A stretch of 5,167 nucleotides of DNA from positions 1-5,167 of the forward strand of contig MVQY01000116.1 in assembly GCA_002067325.1 (NCBI GenBank), read 5' to 3'. A program made the translations under genes and the position numbers. Below are positions 1-5,167 of the stretch, piece after piece. The stretch's first letter is position 1. Each line of letters begins with the position of its first letter. The DNA is from Methanobacterium sp. PtaU1.Bin097 (GTDB lineage Archaea; Methanobacteriota; Methanobacteria; Methanobacteriales; Methanobacteriaceae). The notes under the pieces were generated by a model that was not told the DNA's origin, made no database searches, and saw only the letters and a program-made list of their open reading frames with translations.

Positions 1-114
1 CATATATACTATGGCTCCCCTTTTTAAGAGTTCTTCGGTCAGTGCATATCCGATACCTGAATTAGCACCGGTTACTATACAAATCTTGTCTTTAAAGTAT
101 TCTATATTGGTCAT
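1..114 (-). CDS. Short-chain dehydrogenase/reductase (SDR), N-terminal fragment cut by the window edge
   Basis: Reading leftward from an ATG at 112-114, 38 codons stay open to the edge of the window. The peptide contains VTGANSGIG at residues 14-22, the glycine-rich dinucleotide-binding turn (TGxxxGxG) of classical SDR enzymes, placed after a first beta strand (KICIV) and followed by an alpha helix and second strand, as expected for the start of a Rossmann fold that binds NAD(P)H. The catalytic Tyr-x-x-x-Lys would lie outside the window, so the substrate cannot be guessed. A GAGGAT Shine-Dalgarno sits four bases before the ATG and supports this start. It lies 46 bases downstream of the surface-protein stub on the same strand. 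The family is clear and the exact role is unknown. Confidence 0.85.
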   Translation of the reverse strand, partial: MTNIEYFKDKICIVTGANSGIGYALTEELLKRGAIVYM

Positions 115-117
115 ATT

Positions 118-123
118 ATCCTC
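118..123 (-). promoter_or_regulatory. Shine-Dalgarno of the SDR gene
   Basis: GAGGAT on the minus strand, three bases before the ATG at 112-114. It fits the archaeal anti-Shine-Dalgarno and fixes the SDR start. Confidence 0.6.
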
Positions 124-160
124 TTTTAAGATCACTTGAAGAAATAAAAAATAAGAGGGG

Positions 161-448
161 TTATTTCCTCCTCGCCAGTCCTAACCCACCTATAAGCAGT
201 ATTAAAGCCGTTAACAGGTAGGTTACTGGTGTTCCTGTGTTTTTCATACCTATGACATCAGTGGGTGCTTCCAGGATGGTTACGAAGGTCTGTACTGTCT
301 GGTAATCTGATGCAGTTACCGTGGCTATGCCTGGTCCTTCATCACCCCTTAAGATCGCGGTGGCGAGGCCGTTGACCCAGTCTACTGTGATTATTTTGCT
401 TCCTATGTTACCCAGGTTAAAGGATCTGTTTGATGTCCTTTTTTTCAT
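161..448 (-). CDS. C-terminal stub of an adhesin-like cell-surface protein (half Ig-like domain plus TM anchor), 95 aa
   Basis: I chose the ATG at 446-448 because a strong GGTGA-type site lies seven bases upstream. A longer in-frame GTG at 464-466 would overlap that site. Residues about 11-58 (NLGNIGSK, WVNGLATAIL, GIATVTAS, VQTFVTI) resemble the second half of a Big_1/invasin-type Ig-like domain, as found repeated in the large adhesin-like proteins of Methanobacteriales. Residues 68-75 (MKNTGTPV) lead into a hydrophobic helix at about 76-92 and a basic end, ARRK, the usual C-terminal wall or membrane anchor of those proteins. There is no signal peptide: the N-terminus is polar and basic (MKKRTSNRS) and runs straight into mid-domain. 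I infer a 5'-truncated or internally deleted relic that has kept, or acquired, a translation start. It could instead be a genuine small tail-anchored protein. Confidence 0.6.
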   Translation of the reverse strand: MKKRTSNRSFNLGNIGSKIITVDWVNGLATAILRGDEGPGIATVTASDYQTVQTFVTILEAPTDVIGMKNTGTPVTYLLTALILLIGGLGLARRK

Positions 449-455
449 AAATTTT

Positions 456-462
456 TCACCCC
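456..462 (-). promoter_or_regulatory. Shine-Dalgarno deciding the start of the 95-aa protein
   Basis: The minus strand reads GGGGTGA inside a run of six G, close to the ideal GGAGGTGA, seven bases before the ATG at 446-448. This favours that ATG over the GTG at 464-466. Confidence 0.55.
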
Positions 463-485
463 CCACTTATAGAAAGACAAGTGAG

Positions 486-503
486 TATTAAATAGTTTAT
501 ATT
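486..503 (-). promoter_or_regulatory. Candidate TATA box region for the 95-aa gene
   Basis: The minus strand reads AATATAAACTATTTAATA between the methyltransferase stop and the 95-aa gene. Either AATATAAA or CTATTTAATA could serve as an archaeal box A, starting transcription roughly at 462-478. Co-transcription with the upstream methyltransferase gene cannot be excluded. Confidence 0.35.
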
Positions 504-507
504 ATTC

Positions 508-1152
508 TTATCTTCTTTTTTCCTGCTTAATCCCCTTAACTACTACAAAGGAGCCTTCTCCAAATCCTTTTTTTACAGATTCTATGTTTTTTAATTTTTC
601 CTTTGGTTGGAACAATGTTTGTCTAAAACTAAAATCTTTAAAATTGGCTTTTTTCATAATGGATATGACTTCTTCTACTGAATAAAATGTTGCATCCTTG
701 TAAAAGGTACTTTCATTTTTATGTTTTTCATAAAATTGCCCTAGTGGACTATTAGCATCTATAAATCCGATTATTAGACAGCCTCCAGATTTTAGAACTC
801 TATTAACTTCTTTAAAGGCTTTTTCAACATCATCCAGAAAACATATTGTAGTAACCATTAAAACAAAATCAAATTGTGAATCTTTAAATGGAAGTAGTTC
901 AGCAACTCCTTCAACGAATTTTATACCTCTTTTTGTTGCGATTTTTCCTAATTCTTTGGAAGGATCGAGGCCTAATTTGATGCCAAGTGGTGCTGCAAAG
1001 CGCCCACTACCTACACCAACTTCAACACCATTTTTACTTTGAGGTAACAACTCTTTAACTGCCTGCAGTTCTGATTTATAAGTAAATATGTTTTCGTCAA
1101 ACCAGGCATCATATTTCAATGAATAACTTTCAAAAGGTTCTATTTTAACCAT
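508..1152 (-). CDS. Class I SAM-dependent methyltransferase (Methyltransf_11-like), 214 aa
   Basis: A soluble Rossmann-fold methyltransferase that would transfer a methyl group from S-adenosylmethionine to an unknown acceptor. Motif I is VEVGVGSGR at residues 43-51 (SAM-binding glycine loop). The acidic ribose-contacting residue is probably D63 in GLDPS, with a second acidic site around E81. Motif IV is FDFVLMVTTICFL (94-106), and the post-motif RVLKSGGCLIIGFID (118-132) is typical of the UbiE/COQ5-like branch. The length is normal for a stand-alone enzyme of this type. The start is the ATG at 1150-1152 behind a modest AGAGAT site four bases upstream, and the stop is TAA followed by T-rich sequence. 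No neighbour points to a pathway, so the substrate stays open. The tail (KQEKRR) is basic and not diagnostic. Confidence 0.85.
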   Translation of the reverse strand: MVKIEPFESYSLKYDAWFDENIFTYKSELQAVKELLPQSKNGVEVGVGSGRFAAPLGIKLGLDPSKELGKIATKRGIKFVEGVAELLPFKDSQFDFVLMVTTICFLDDVEKAFKEVNRVLKSGGCLIIGFIDANSPLGQFYEKHKNESTFYKDATFYSVEEVISIMKKANFKDFSFRQTLFQPKEKLKNIESVKKGFGEGSFVVVKGIKQEKRR

Positions 1153-1476
1153 TTTATCTCTATTTCTTGTTTACAATAGGAAAATTATAATTATCTGTTT
1201 AGTTTCATAATTTATTAATCCATCTGAACTTGATCTCAGGGAGTTCAAAAAAAAATTATTTCATTTAATATAATTATGGTCTATGAGTGATAATAGTATG
1301 TCGATAAAAAAAACCGTTCAGGGGGATGTGAACCCAATGATTTACTGTGTGGCTTGGATGTATTATGACATTCTTTAGCTATACATATCAATGGTCTTTA
1401 TATCTGAATACACAACACATTCTATTACCTGAAGCTGGTGTAGGATATCCAGAAGTATCGTTTGAAATGTAGGTGA
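1153..1476. other. Intergenic region between divergent genes; promoters but no convincing gene
   Basis: About 320 AT-rich bases separate the leftward methyltransferase from the rightward radical SAM gene. On the minus strand, TTAATAAATT (about 1206-1219) and AATTATAATT (about 1184-1193) are possible TATA boxes for the methyltransferase. On the plus strand there is a good TATA box at 1396-1404 and a Shine-Dalgarno at 1471-1477. Two small inverted repeats are visible: TGAACT/AGTTCA around 1226-1247, followed by a run of A, and GTTCA/TGAAC around 1315-1332. Two short open frames (1283-1378, 31 aa; 1365-1472, 35 aa) overlap, resemble nothing I recognise and lack ribosome sites, so I do not call them genes. 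Confidence 0.6.
1396..1404 (+). promoter_or_regulatory. Candidate TATA box for the radical SAM gene
   Basis: CTTTATATC closely matches the archaeal box A consensus (TTTAWATA). Transcription would begin near 1425-1430, leaving a leader of about 50 bases that includes the Shine-Dalgarno at 1471-1477. Confidence 0.5.
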
Positions 1477-1477
1477 T
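1471..1477 (+). promoter_or_regulatory. Strong Shine-Dalgarno with no start codon behind it
   Basis: AGGTGAT is a seven-base match to the archaeal GGAGGTGAT. An ATG is expected a few bases downstream, but the sequence reads TTAATTTTTTC and contains no ATG, GTG or TTG. The radical SAM frame is open from 1477 and begins to look family-like at 1483, exactly where a start is missing. Confidence 0.6.
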
Positions 1478-1560
1478 TTAATTTTTTCAAAGAAGTAAAG
1501 GTTAAATCCGTTCTAAACAAGCTTAAAAGTCATGACGACTGGTTTTTAGTAGATTATACT

Positions 1561-2370
1561 GTGAATCCTTTCATGGGCTGTGCTTTAAACTGTACCTATT
1601 GCTATATCCATGGTAGTGTATATGGTGGTGAGGAGACCAGTGTTCTGCAGGTGAAGACCAATGCACCGGAGGTTCTATATAAACAGCTTAAAAACCGGGC
1701 CCGGAAGGGGGAGTATGGTTTTATAGGTTTAGGATCTTCTACCGATCCTTATCCTCCCATGGAAAAGGAACTGGAGATTACCCGGGAGCTTTTGAAGATA
1801 ATTTACCGTTTCAAGTTTCCAGTAAACGTCAACACCAAATCCACCCTGATCTTAAGAGATATGGAACTTTTAAAAAAGATAGATGAAAAGGCGGTTCTGC
1901 CTAAGAGATTCCAGGGTAAATTGGACCACGGGATGATAGTTTCTTTCTCATTTTCTACGGTAGATCCGGTTCTGGTTGATATCTTCGAACCAGGGGCTTC
2001 TACTGTAGAAGAAAGGTTCGGGGCCATGAAGAAGTTCAGTGATGAGGGGTTCCTGGTGGGTGCCAATCTCATGCCAGTGCTCCCATTTTTATCGGATTCA
2101 GAAGAGCACCTGGATGAAGCGATTGGTAAGATAAAGGAATATGGGGCTAATTTTGTATTGGTTGCTGGTTTAACATTATTTGGGGACAAACCAAAAGACT
2201 GTAAGGTTCGCTACTACAAAATCCTGGAAGAATACTTCCCTGAAGTTTTAGAAAAGACAAAAAGGATGTTCAAGGATTCGTTTGCCCCTTCCAGGGATTA
2301 TCAAGCAGTTCTCCACAAAAGATCTGAGAGGATATGTAGGAAATACGATATTAAAAGTAAAATAATCTAG
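1561..2370 (+). CDS. Radical SAM protein, SplB-like (COG1533 type), with a defective or misplaced 5' end
   Basis: From the first in-frame start codon (GTG at 1561) the protein is 269 aa. Residues 7-14 carry CALNCTYC, the CX3CX2C set that holds the 4Fe-4S cluster used to cleave S-adenosylmethionine, followed by YIHG. STDPYPPMEKE (60-70) and NVNTKS (88-93) fit later strands of the radical SAM barrel in the spore photoproduct lyase-like group. Members in archaea have no established substrate. The GTG is an unlikely start: no Shine-Dalgarno precedes it and the cysteine motif would begin at residue 7. The same frame is open upstream to 1477 and encodes FKEVKVKSVLNK then DDWFLVDYT, which fits the usual N-terminus of this family, giving about 296 aa. 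No start codon exists there. Either a G was lost from an ATG after position 1482, or the sequence has an error, or translation is now inefficient. It is not obviously in an operon. Confidence 0.8.
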   Translation: MNPFMGCALNCTYCYIHGSVYGGEETSVLQVKTNAPEVLYKQLKNRARKGEYGFIGLGSSTDPYPPMEKELEITRELLKIIYRFKFPVNVNTKSTLILRDMELLKKIDEKAVLPKRFQGKLDHGMIVSFSFSTVDPVLVDIFEPGASTVEERFGAMKKFSDEGFLVGANLMPVLPFLSDSEEHLDEAIGKIKEYGANFVLVAGLTLFGDKPKDCKVRYYKILEEYFPEVLEKTKRMFKDSFAPSRDYQAVLHKRSERICRKYDIKSKII

Positions 2371-2382
2371 ATTAAAGTAATA

Positions 2383-2423
2383 GATATAAAAAAAGTAGAG
2401 ATGATTAGAGTAACTATATTATA
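2383..2423 (+). promoter_or_regulatory. Candidate promoter of the thioredoxin-ccdA operon
   Basis: The 76-base gap contains two TATA-like elements: GATATAAAAAAA at 2383-2394 and TATATTATA at 2415-2423. The first would start transcription near 2412-2418 and leave a leader with the weak GAGAT site before the ATG at 2447. The second would give an almost leaderless mRNA. I cannot choose between them. Confidence 0.4.
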
Positions 2424-2446
2424 ATCTAATTTTTAAATGAGATATC

Positions 2447-2866
2447 ATGAAGATTGGATTTATTGCTATCATAATTGCAGTGATTCTGGCTGGTGTACTG
2501 GGAGCTTACCTGTTGACGTCAACTGATAATGATGCATCATCATCAGATGGCCTCAAATGGGAAACAGATTTCAATTCGGCTTTAAATACAGCCCAAAATA
2601 CCAATAAATTGATTATGGTAGATGTCCATGCTCCATGGTGCGGTTACTGCAAGGAGATGGATAAAAACACCCTACAGGATGCCAGGGTAACACAGAAACT
2701 TTCAAACTATGTGCTTTTAAAAATCAACGGTGATGAAAATCCAGAATTCATGAAAAGATATCAGATCTACAGCTATCCCACTATACTAATCTTAGACTCC
2801 AGTGGAAACCTGGTAAAAACCATTTCCGGATATCAAAGTCCCGAAAACTTCGTAAAAATGATATAA
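2447..2866 (+). CDS. Membrane-anchored thioredoxin-fold protein (DsbD gamma-like), 139 aa
   Basis: An N-terminal hydrophobic helix (about residues 4-24) follows a single lysine. A polar Ser/Asp-rich linker comes next (25-35), so the protein is probably anchored with its soluble domain outside the cell membrane. The domain holds WCGYC at 64-68, a redox-active CXXC, and a cis-proline loop SYPT with P111, both hallmarks of thioredoxins. The sequence after the active site (KEMDKNTL, then ININGDE-like strand and YQIYSYPTILIL) resembles the DsbD C-terminal domain and Thioredoxin_7-type proteins. It ends soon after the last helix. CcdA begins 29 bases downstream on the same strand, so I infer that this protein receives electrons from CcdA and reduces disulfides in extracytoplasmic proteins. 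A GAGAT site precedes the ATG. The targets are unknown, and an oxidising role is less likely given the partner. Confidence 0.85.
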   Translation: MKIGFIAIIIAVILAGVLGAYLLTSTDNDASSSDGLKWETDFNSALNTAQNTNKLIMVDVHAPWCGYCKEMDKNTLQDARVTQKLSNYVLLKINGDENPEFMKRYQIYSYPTILILDSSGNLVKTISGYQSPENFVKMI

Positions 2867-2883
2867 CTAAGTAAACAGAATAT

Positions 2884-2888
2884 AGGAT
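2884..2888 (+). promoter_or_regulatory. Shine-Dalgarno of ccdA
   Basis: AGGAT lies seven bases before the ATG at 2896, inside the short 29-base gap after the thioredoxin gene. This supports the chosen start and independent re-initiation within one mRNA. Confidence 0.5.
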
Positions 2889-2895
2889 TAAAAAG

Positions 2896-3510
2896 ATGCT
2901 TGATTATTTAATTTCTTTCTCTGCCGGAATAGTATCAGTGCTATCTCCCTGTGTTTTACCACTGATCCCAATAGTGGTGGGGCATTCTCTTTTAAGAAAG
3001 GAGCTCAGTTACACCATTTCCTTTGTCGGTGGATTTTTTTTGTTATTTGCCATCATAACCATTTTGACGGTACTTTTTACTGCGGCAATAAATCATTACT
3101 TGTTCTACTTTAGAATATTAGCATCGATCTTTCTGATTATCCTGGGAGTAGTCATCCTTTTATATCCCAACCGATTTAGCGTCGGCCATTCCACCCATGT
3201 GGATAAAAATGTTTCAAGCTCATTTATCATAGGATTAATAACATGTTTAGCCTGGTCTCCCTGTTTTGGACCTTACATAGTGGCAGTAGCAGCTTACAGT
3301 GCATCTACTGGTGATATAATTTACAGTATTGTTAATATGCTGTTATTCTCCCTTGGATTCTCATTTACCCTGCTGATCTTGGCATTTGTACTATCAAAAA
3401 TGAATTTAGAAAAAATAATAAAATATTCATCAGGGATAAGGATGTTAGCCGGTATTATAATTGTAATTGCAGGAATTTACCTGTTATCAACCCAGTTAGG
3501 AATAATATAA
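2896..3510 (+). CDS. ccdA: Cytochrome c biogenesis / thiol-disulfide transporter CcdA, 204 aa
   Basis: A six-helix integral membrane protein of the DsbD/CcdA family that passes electrons from cytoplasmic thioredoxin to a partner on the outer face. The two diagnostic half-sites are present: SPCVLP with C19 in the first helix and SPCFGP with C123 in the fourth, the cysteine pair that forms the membrane-embedded disulfide. Hydrophobic segments lie at about 4-28, 38-63, 68-90, 108-135, 141-167 and 181-200, and the length is typical of stand-alone CcdA. An extra cysteine, C117, sits one to two helical turns before C123. The gene follows the membrane thioredoxin with the same orientation and a short gap, so the pair acts like a split DsbD. 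Methanobacteriales are not known for c-type cytochromes, so a general disulfide-reducing or detoxification role is more likely than cytochrome maturation. Confidence 0.9.
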   Translation: MLDYLISFSAGIVSVLSPCVLPLIPIVVGHSLLRKELSYTISFVGGFFLLFAIITILTVLFTAAINHYLFYFRILASIFLIILGVVILLYPNRFSVGHSTHVDKNVSSSFIIGLITCLAWSPCFGPYIVAVAAYSASTGDIIYSIVNMLLFSLGFSFTLLILAFVLSKMNLEKIIKYSSGIRMLAGIIIVIAGIYLLSTQLGII

Positions 3511-3606
3511 AAAATTATGGATTAAGAAGGTATGATGGAAAAATTCTGAATTAATTAAAAATTAGCTATTGATTTTAAAAATAAAAAGAAAAAAGAGAAG
3601 AAGTGT
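3511..3606. other. Convergent intergenic spacer between ccdA and mer
   Basis: About 96 AT-rich bases where the rightward ccdA operon meets the leftward mer gene. The plus strand has no long T run for ccdA beyond a TTTT at 3573-3576. The minus strand carries a clear oligo-T tract for mer. Confidence 0.5.
3575..3598 (-). terminator. Oligo-T terminator of mer
   Basis: About 10-30 bases past the mer stop, the minus strand reads as T runs of six, five and five (TTTTTTCTTTTTATTTTT). Archaeal RNA polymerase terminates at such oligo-T tracts without needing a strong hairpin, and none is visible here. Confidence 0.6.
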
Positions 3607-4572
<966 letters not shown>

Positions 4573-4577
4573 GATTT

Positions 4578-4583
4578 ATCACC
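4578..4583 (-). promoter_or_regulatory. Shine-Dalgarno of mer
   Basis: GGTGAT on the minus strand is an exact match to the archaeal anti-Shine-Dalgarno complement, five bases before the ATG. It confirms the mer start. Confidence 0.7.
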
Positions 4584-4640
4584 ACTTTTTTAATCTATTT
4601 AGACTATAAAAATAATTTGTGATTTGATTGTAAACGAAAA

Positions 4641-4650
4641 GTTTAAATAG
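4641..4650 (-). promoter_or_regulatory. Candidate TATA box of mer
   Basis: The minus strand reads CTATTTAAAC. Initiation about 25 bases downstream (near 4615-4620) would give a leader of roughly 45 bases containing the GGTGAT site. A second T/A-rich element (ATTTTTATAG, about 4604-4613) is too close to the gene to leave the Shine-Dalgarno in the mRNA. Confidence 0.4.
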
Positions 4651-4694
4651 CTGATCCCAGTTTGACTTGATTTGTGGATTAACGCTCTTTCAAA

Positions 4695-4708
4695 TATTGT
4701 ATACAATA
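4695..4708. repeat. 14-bp perfect palindrome with GTATAC core upstream of mer
   Basis: TATTGTATACAATA is fully self-complementary. It lies about 45 bases upstream of the proposed mer TATA box, a position suited to a dimeric transcription factor. A related palindrome with the same GTATAC core lies at 4925-4942. Confidence 0.5.
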
Positions 4709-4818
4709 ATATATTCCACTCAAATAATTGAAAAATCTATCAAATCCCTTAAAATCTGATTATTCTTGTGGTTATTTTACCGCTAGTTTTAAAAAGATGT
4801 AATTCAATTTAAGAATAG

Positions 4819-4830
4819 ATGATATATCAT
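4819..4830. repeat. 12-bp perfect palindrome
   Basis: ATGATATATCAT is self-complementary. At this length, in sequence this AT-rich, one such palindrome could occur by chance, so it carries little weight by itself. Confidence 0.35.
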
Positions 4831-4852
4831 GTTTGCATTTTTCTGTGCAAAT
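4831..4852 (+). other. Hairpin followed by T run, possible terminator
   Basis: TTTGCA (4832-4837) pairs with TGCAAA (4846-4851) around an eight-base loop, with a G-T pair at the base. TTTTTT follows at about 4862-4867. It could end a rightward transcript, but no rightward gene precedes it. Confidence 0.3.
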
Positions 4853-4924
4853 AACTGGCTATTTTTTGTTAAACAGGTAAATAAGCATTTTTTACACCTG
4901 CTATTCTGGTGAGATAGAAAGCTT

Positions 4925-4942
4925 TATTATGTATACATAATA
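4925..4942. repeat. 18-bp perfect palindrome just before the putative intron
   Basis: TATTATGTATACATAATA is fully self-complementary over 18 bases, the longest palindrome in the window. It shares the GTATAC core with 4695-4708 and ends within about ten bases of the proposed 5' end of the group II intron. Confidence 0.6.
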
Positions 4943-4950
4943 TATTGAGA

Positions 4951-5167
4951 GTTACTCACGTCTGTTGTTACGTCTATTATATTTTGCATTAAATTCTAAA
5001 AAGTTTGTAAAACGACAGCCGTGGAGTATAATATGTGCTACCATATCAAGGCGTAAGCCGGAGTATGAGAACATCACACAATGAAGGTCTAATTTCCATT
5101 GGTAGCTAAAGATAATGAGGGCTCAAACCCTTGCGAAAAGCAAACGTTTGAGTTTGATGTTGGTTTT
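4951..5167 (+). mobile_element. 5' part of a putative group II intron (domain I), running off the right edge
   Basis: No long frame is open here, but nested pairings are strong. CTGTTGT (4962-4968) pairs with ACGACAG (5012-5018). GCTACC (5037-5042) pairs with GGTAGC (5101-5106). GGC-GTAA-GCC (5050-5059) is a GNRA tetraloop hairpin. CTCAAAC (5122-5128) pairs with GTTTGAG (5146-5152) around TTGC-GAAAA-GCAA (5131-5143). Several segments match, in the same order and at similar spacing, domain I of the Lactococcus Ll.LtrB intron as I recall it: ACAGCC, then a GNRA hairpin, then GAGTATGAGAACATCACAC against GATACGGGAACAGAGCAC, then CTAAAGATAATGAGGG against CTAAAGACAATCGGG. The 5' splice site is uncertain, between about 4947 and 4951, and a clean GUGYG start is not seen. 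Domains II-VI and any reverse transcriptase/maturase would lie to the right. Alternatives are another structured RNA or a degenerate intron. Confidence 0.6.

Larger units (their letters stand above)
4651..4950. other. Gene-free AT-rich region upstream of mer
   Basis: About 300 bases with no protein gene I can support on either strand. It contains three perfect palindromes (4695-4708, 4819-4830, 4925-4942), a hairpin at 4831-4852 followed by a T run, and a weaker CAGGT/ACCTG inverted repeat at 4874-4900. A 27-codon hydrophobic open frame (4829-4912) overlaps the hairpins and is probably chance. Confidence 0.5.

Noticed and set aside
1803..2189. 128-aa open frame on the minus strand
   Set aside because: It is antisense to the radical SAM gene, has no recognisable domain and no ribosome site.
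4903..4922. CTGGTGAGATAGAAA as a hammerhead ribozyme core
   Set aside because: The invariant CUGAUGA is broken and there is no stem II between it and GAAA.
5007..5020. GTAAAACGACAGCC resembles the M13 forward primer site, suggesting vector contamination
   Set aside because: One base differs within 14 and the flanks are not vector. The segment fits the intron-like pairing with 4962-4968, so the resemblance is taken as coincidence.
4951..5167. Omega RNA / right end of an IS200/IS605 (TnpB) element
   Set aside because: No TnpB coding remnant precedes it in any frame, and the ordered motifs fit group II domain I better. Not fully excluded without the sequence to the right.

Overview
The window looks like chromosome from an AT-rich hydrogenotrophic methanogen, most probably Methanobacterium or a close relative (Methanobacteriales). 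The strongest taxonomic evidence is a complete, well-conserved coenzyme F420-dependent methylene-tetrahydromethanopterin reductase (mer). It is supported by archaeal-type TATA boxes, Shine-Dalgarno sites of the GGTGAT type, and the tail of a Methanobacterium-style adhesin-like surface protein.

Layout, left to right. Positions 1-114 (-) hold the N-terminus of a short-chain dehydrogenase/reductase that runs off the left edge. Positions 161-448 (-) encode a 95-residue protein that looks like the C-terminal stub of a cell-surface adhesin: half an Ig-like domain, a TM helix and a basic tail. Positions 508-1152 (-) encode a class I SAM-dependent methyltransferase. A roughly 320-base gap follows with promoter-like elements and no convincing gene. 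Positions 1561-2370 (+) encode a radical SAM protein of the SplB-like group. Its frame is open upstream to 1477 and encodes a family-like N-terminus, but there is no usable start codon next to an excellent Shine-Dalgarno at 1471-1477, so the start may have been lost by a one-base deletion. Positions 2447-2866 and 2896-3510 (+) form a two-gene unit, a membrane-anchored thioredoxin-fold protein and CcdA, together resembling a split DsbD that would carry electrons across the membrane. The mer gene (3607-4572, -) converges on it and has its own promoter and an oligo-T terminator.

From 4573 to the right edge no protein gene is visible. The stretch contains the mer leader and promoter, three perfect AT-rich palindromes (two sharing a GTATAC core) and a hairpin. 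From about 4950 to the end there is a highly structured RNA-like segment. Its ordered motifs match domain I of a group II self-splicing intron as I remember the Lactococcus Ll.LtrB intron. The intron would continue past the right edge, where a reverse transcriptase/maturase gene may lie. This intron, the missing start codon and the surface-protein stub are the main unusual points. I see no CRISPR array, tRNA or rRNA.
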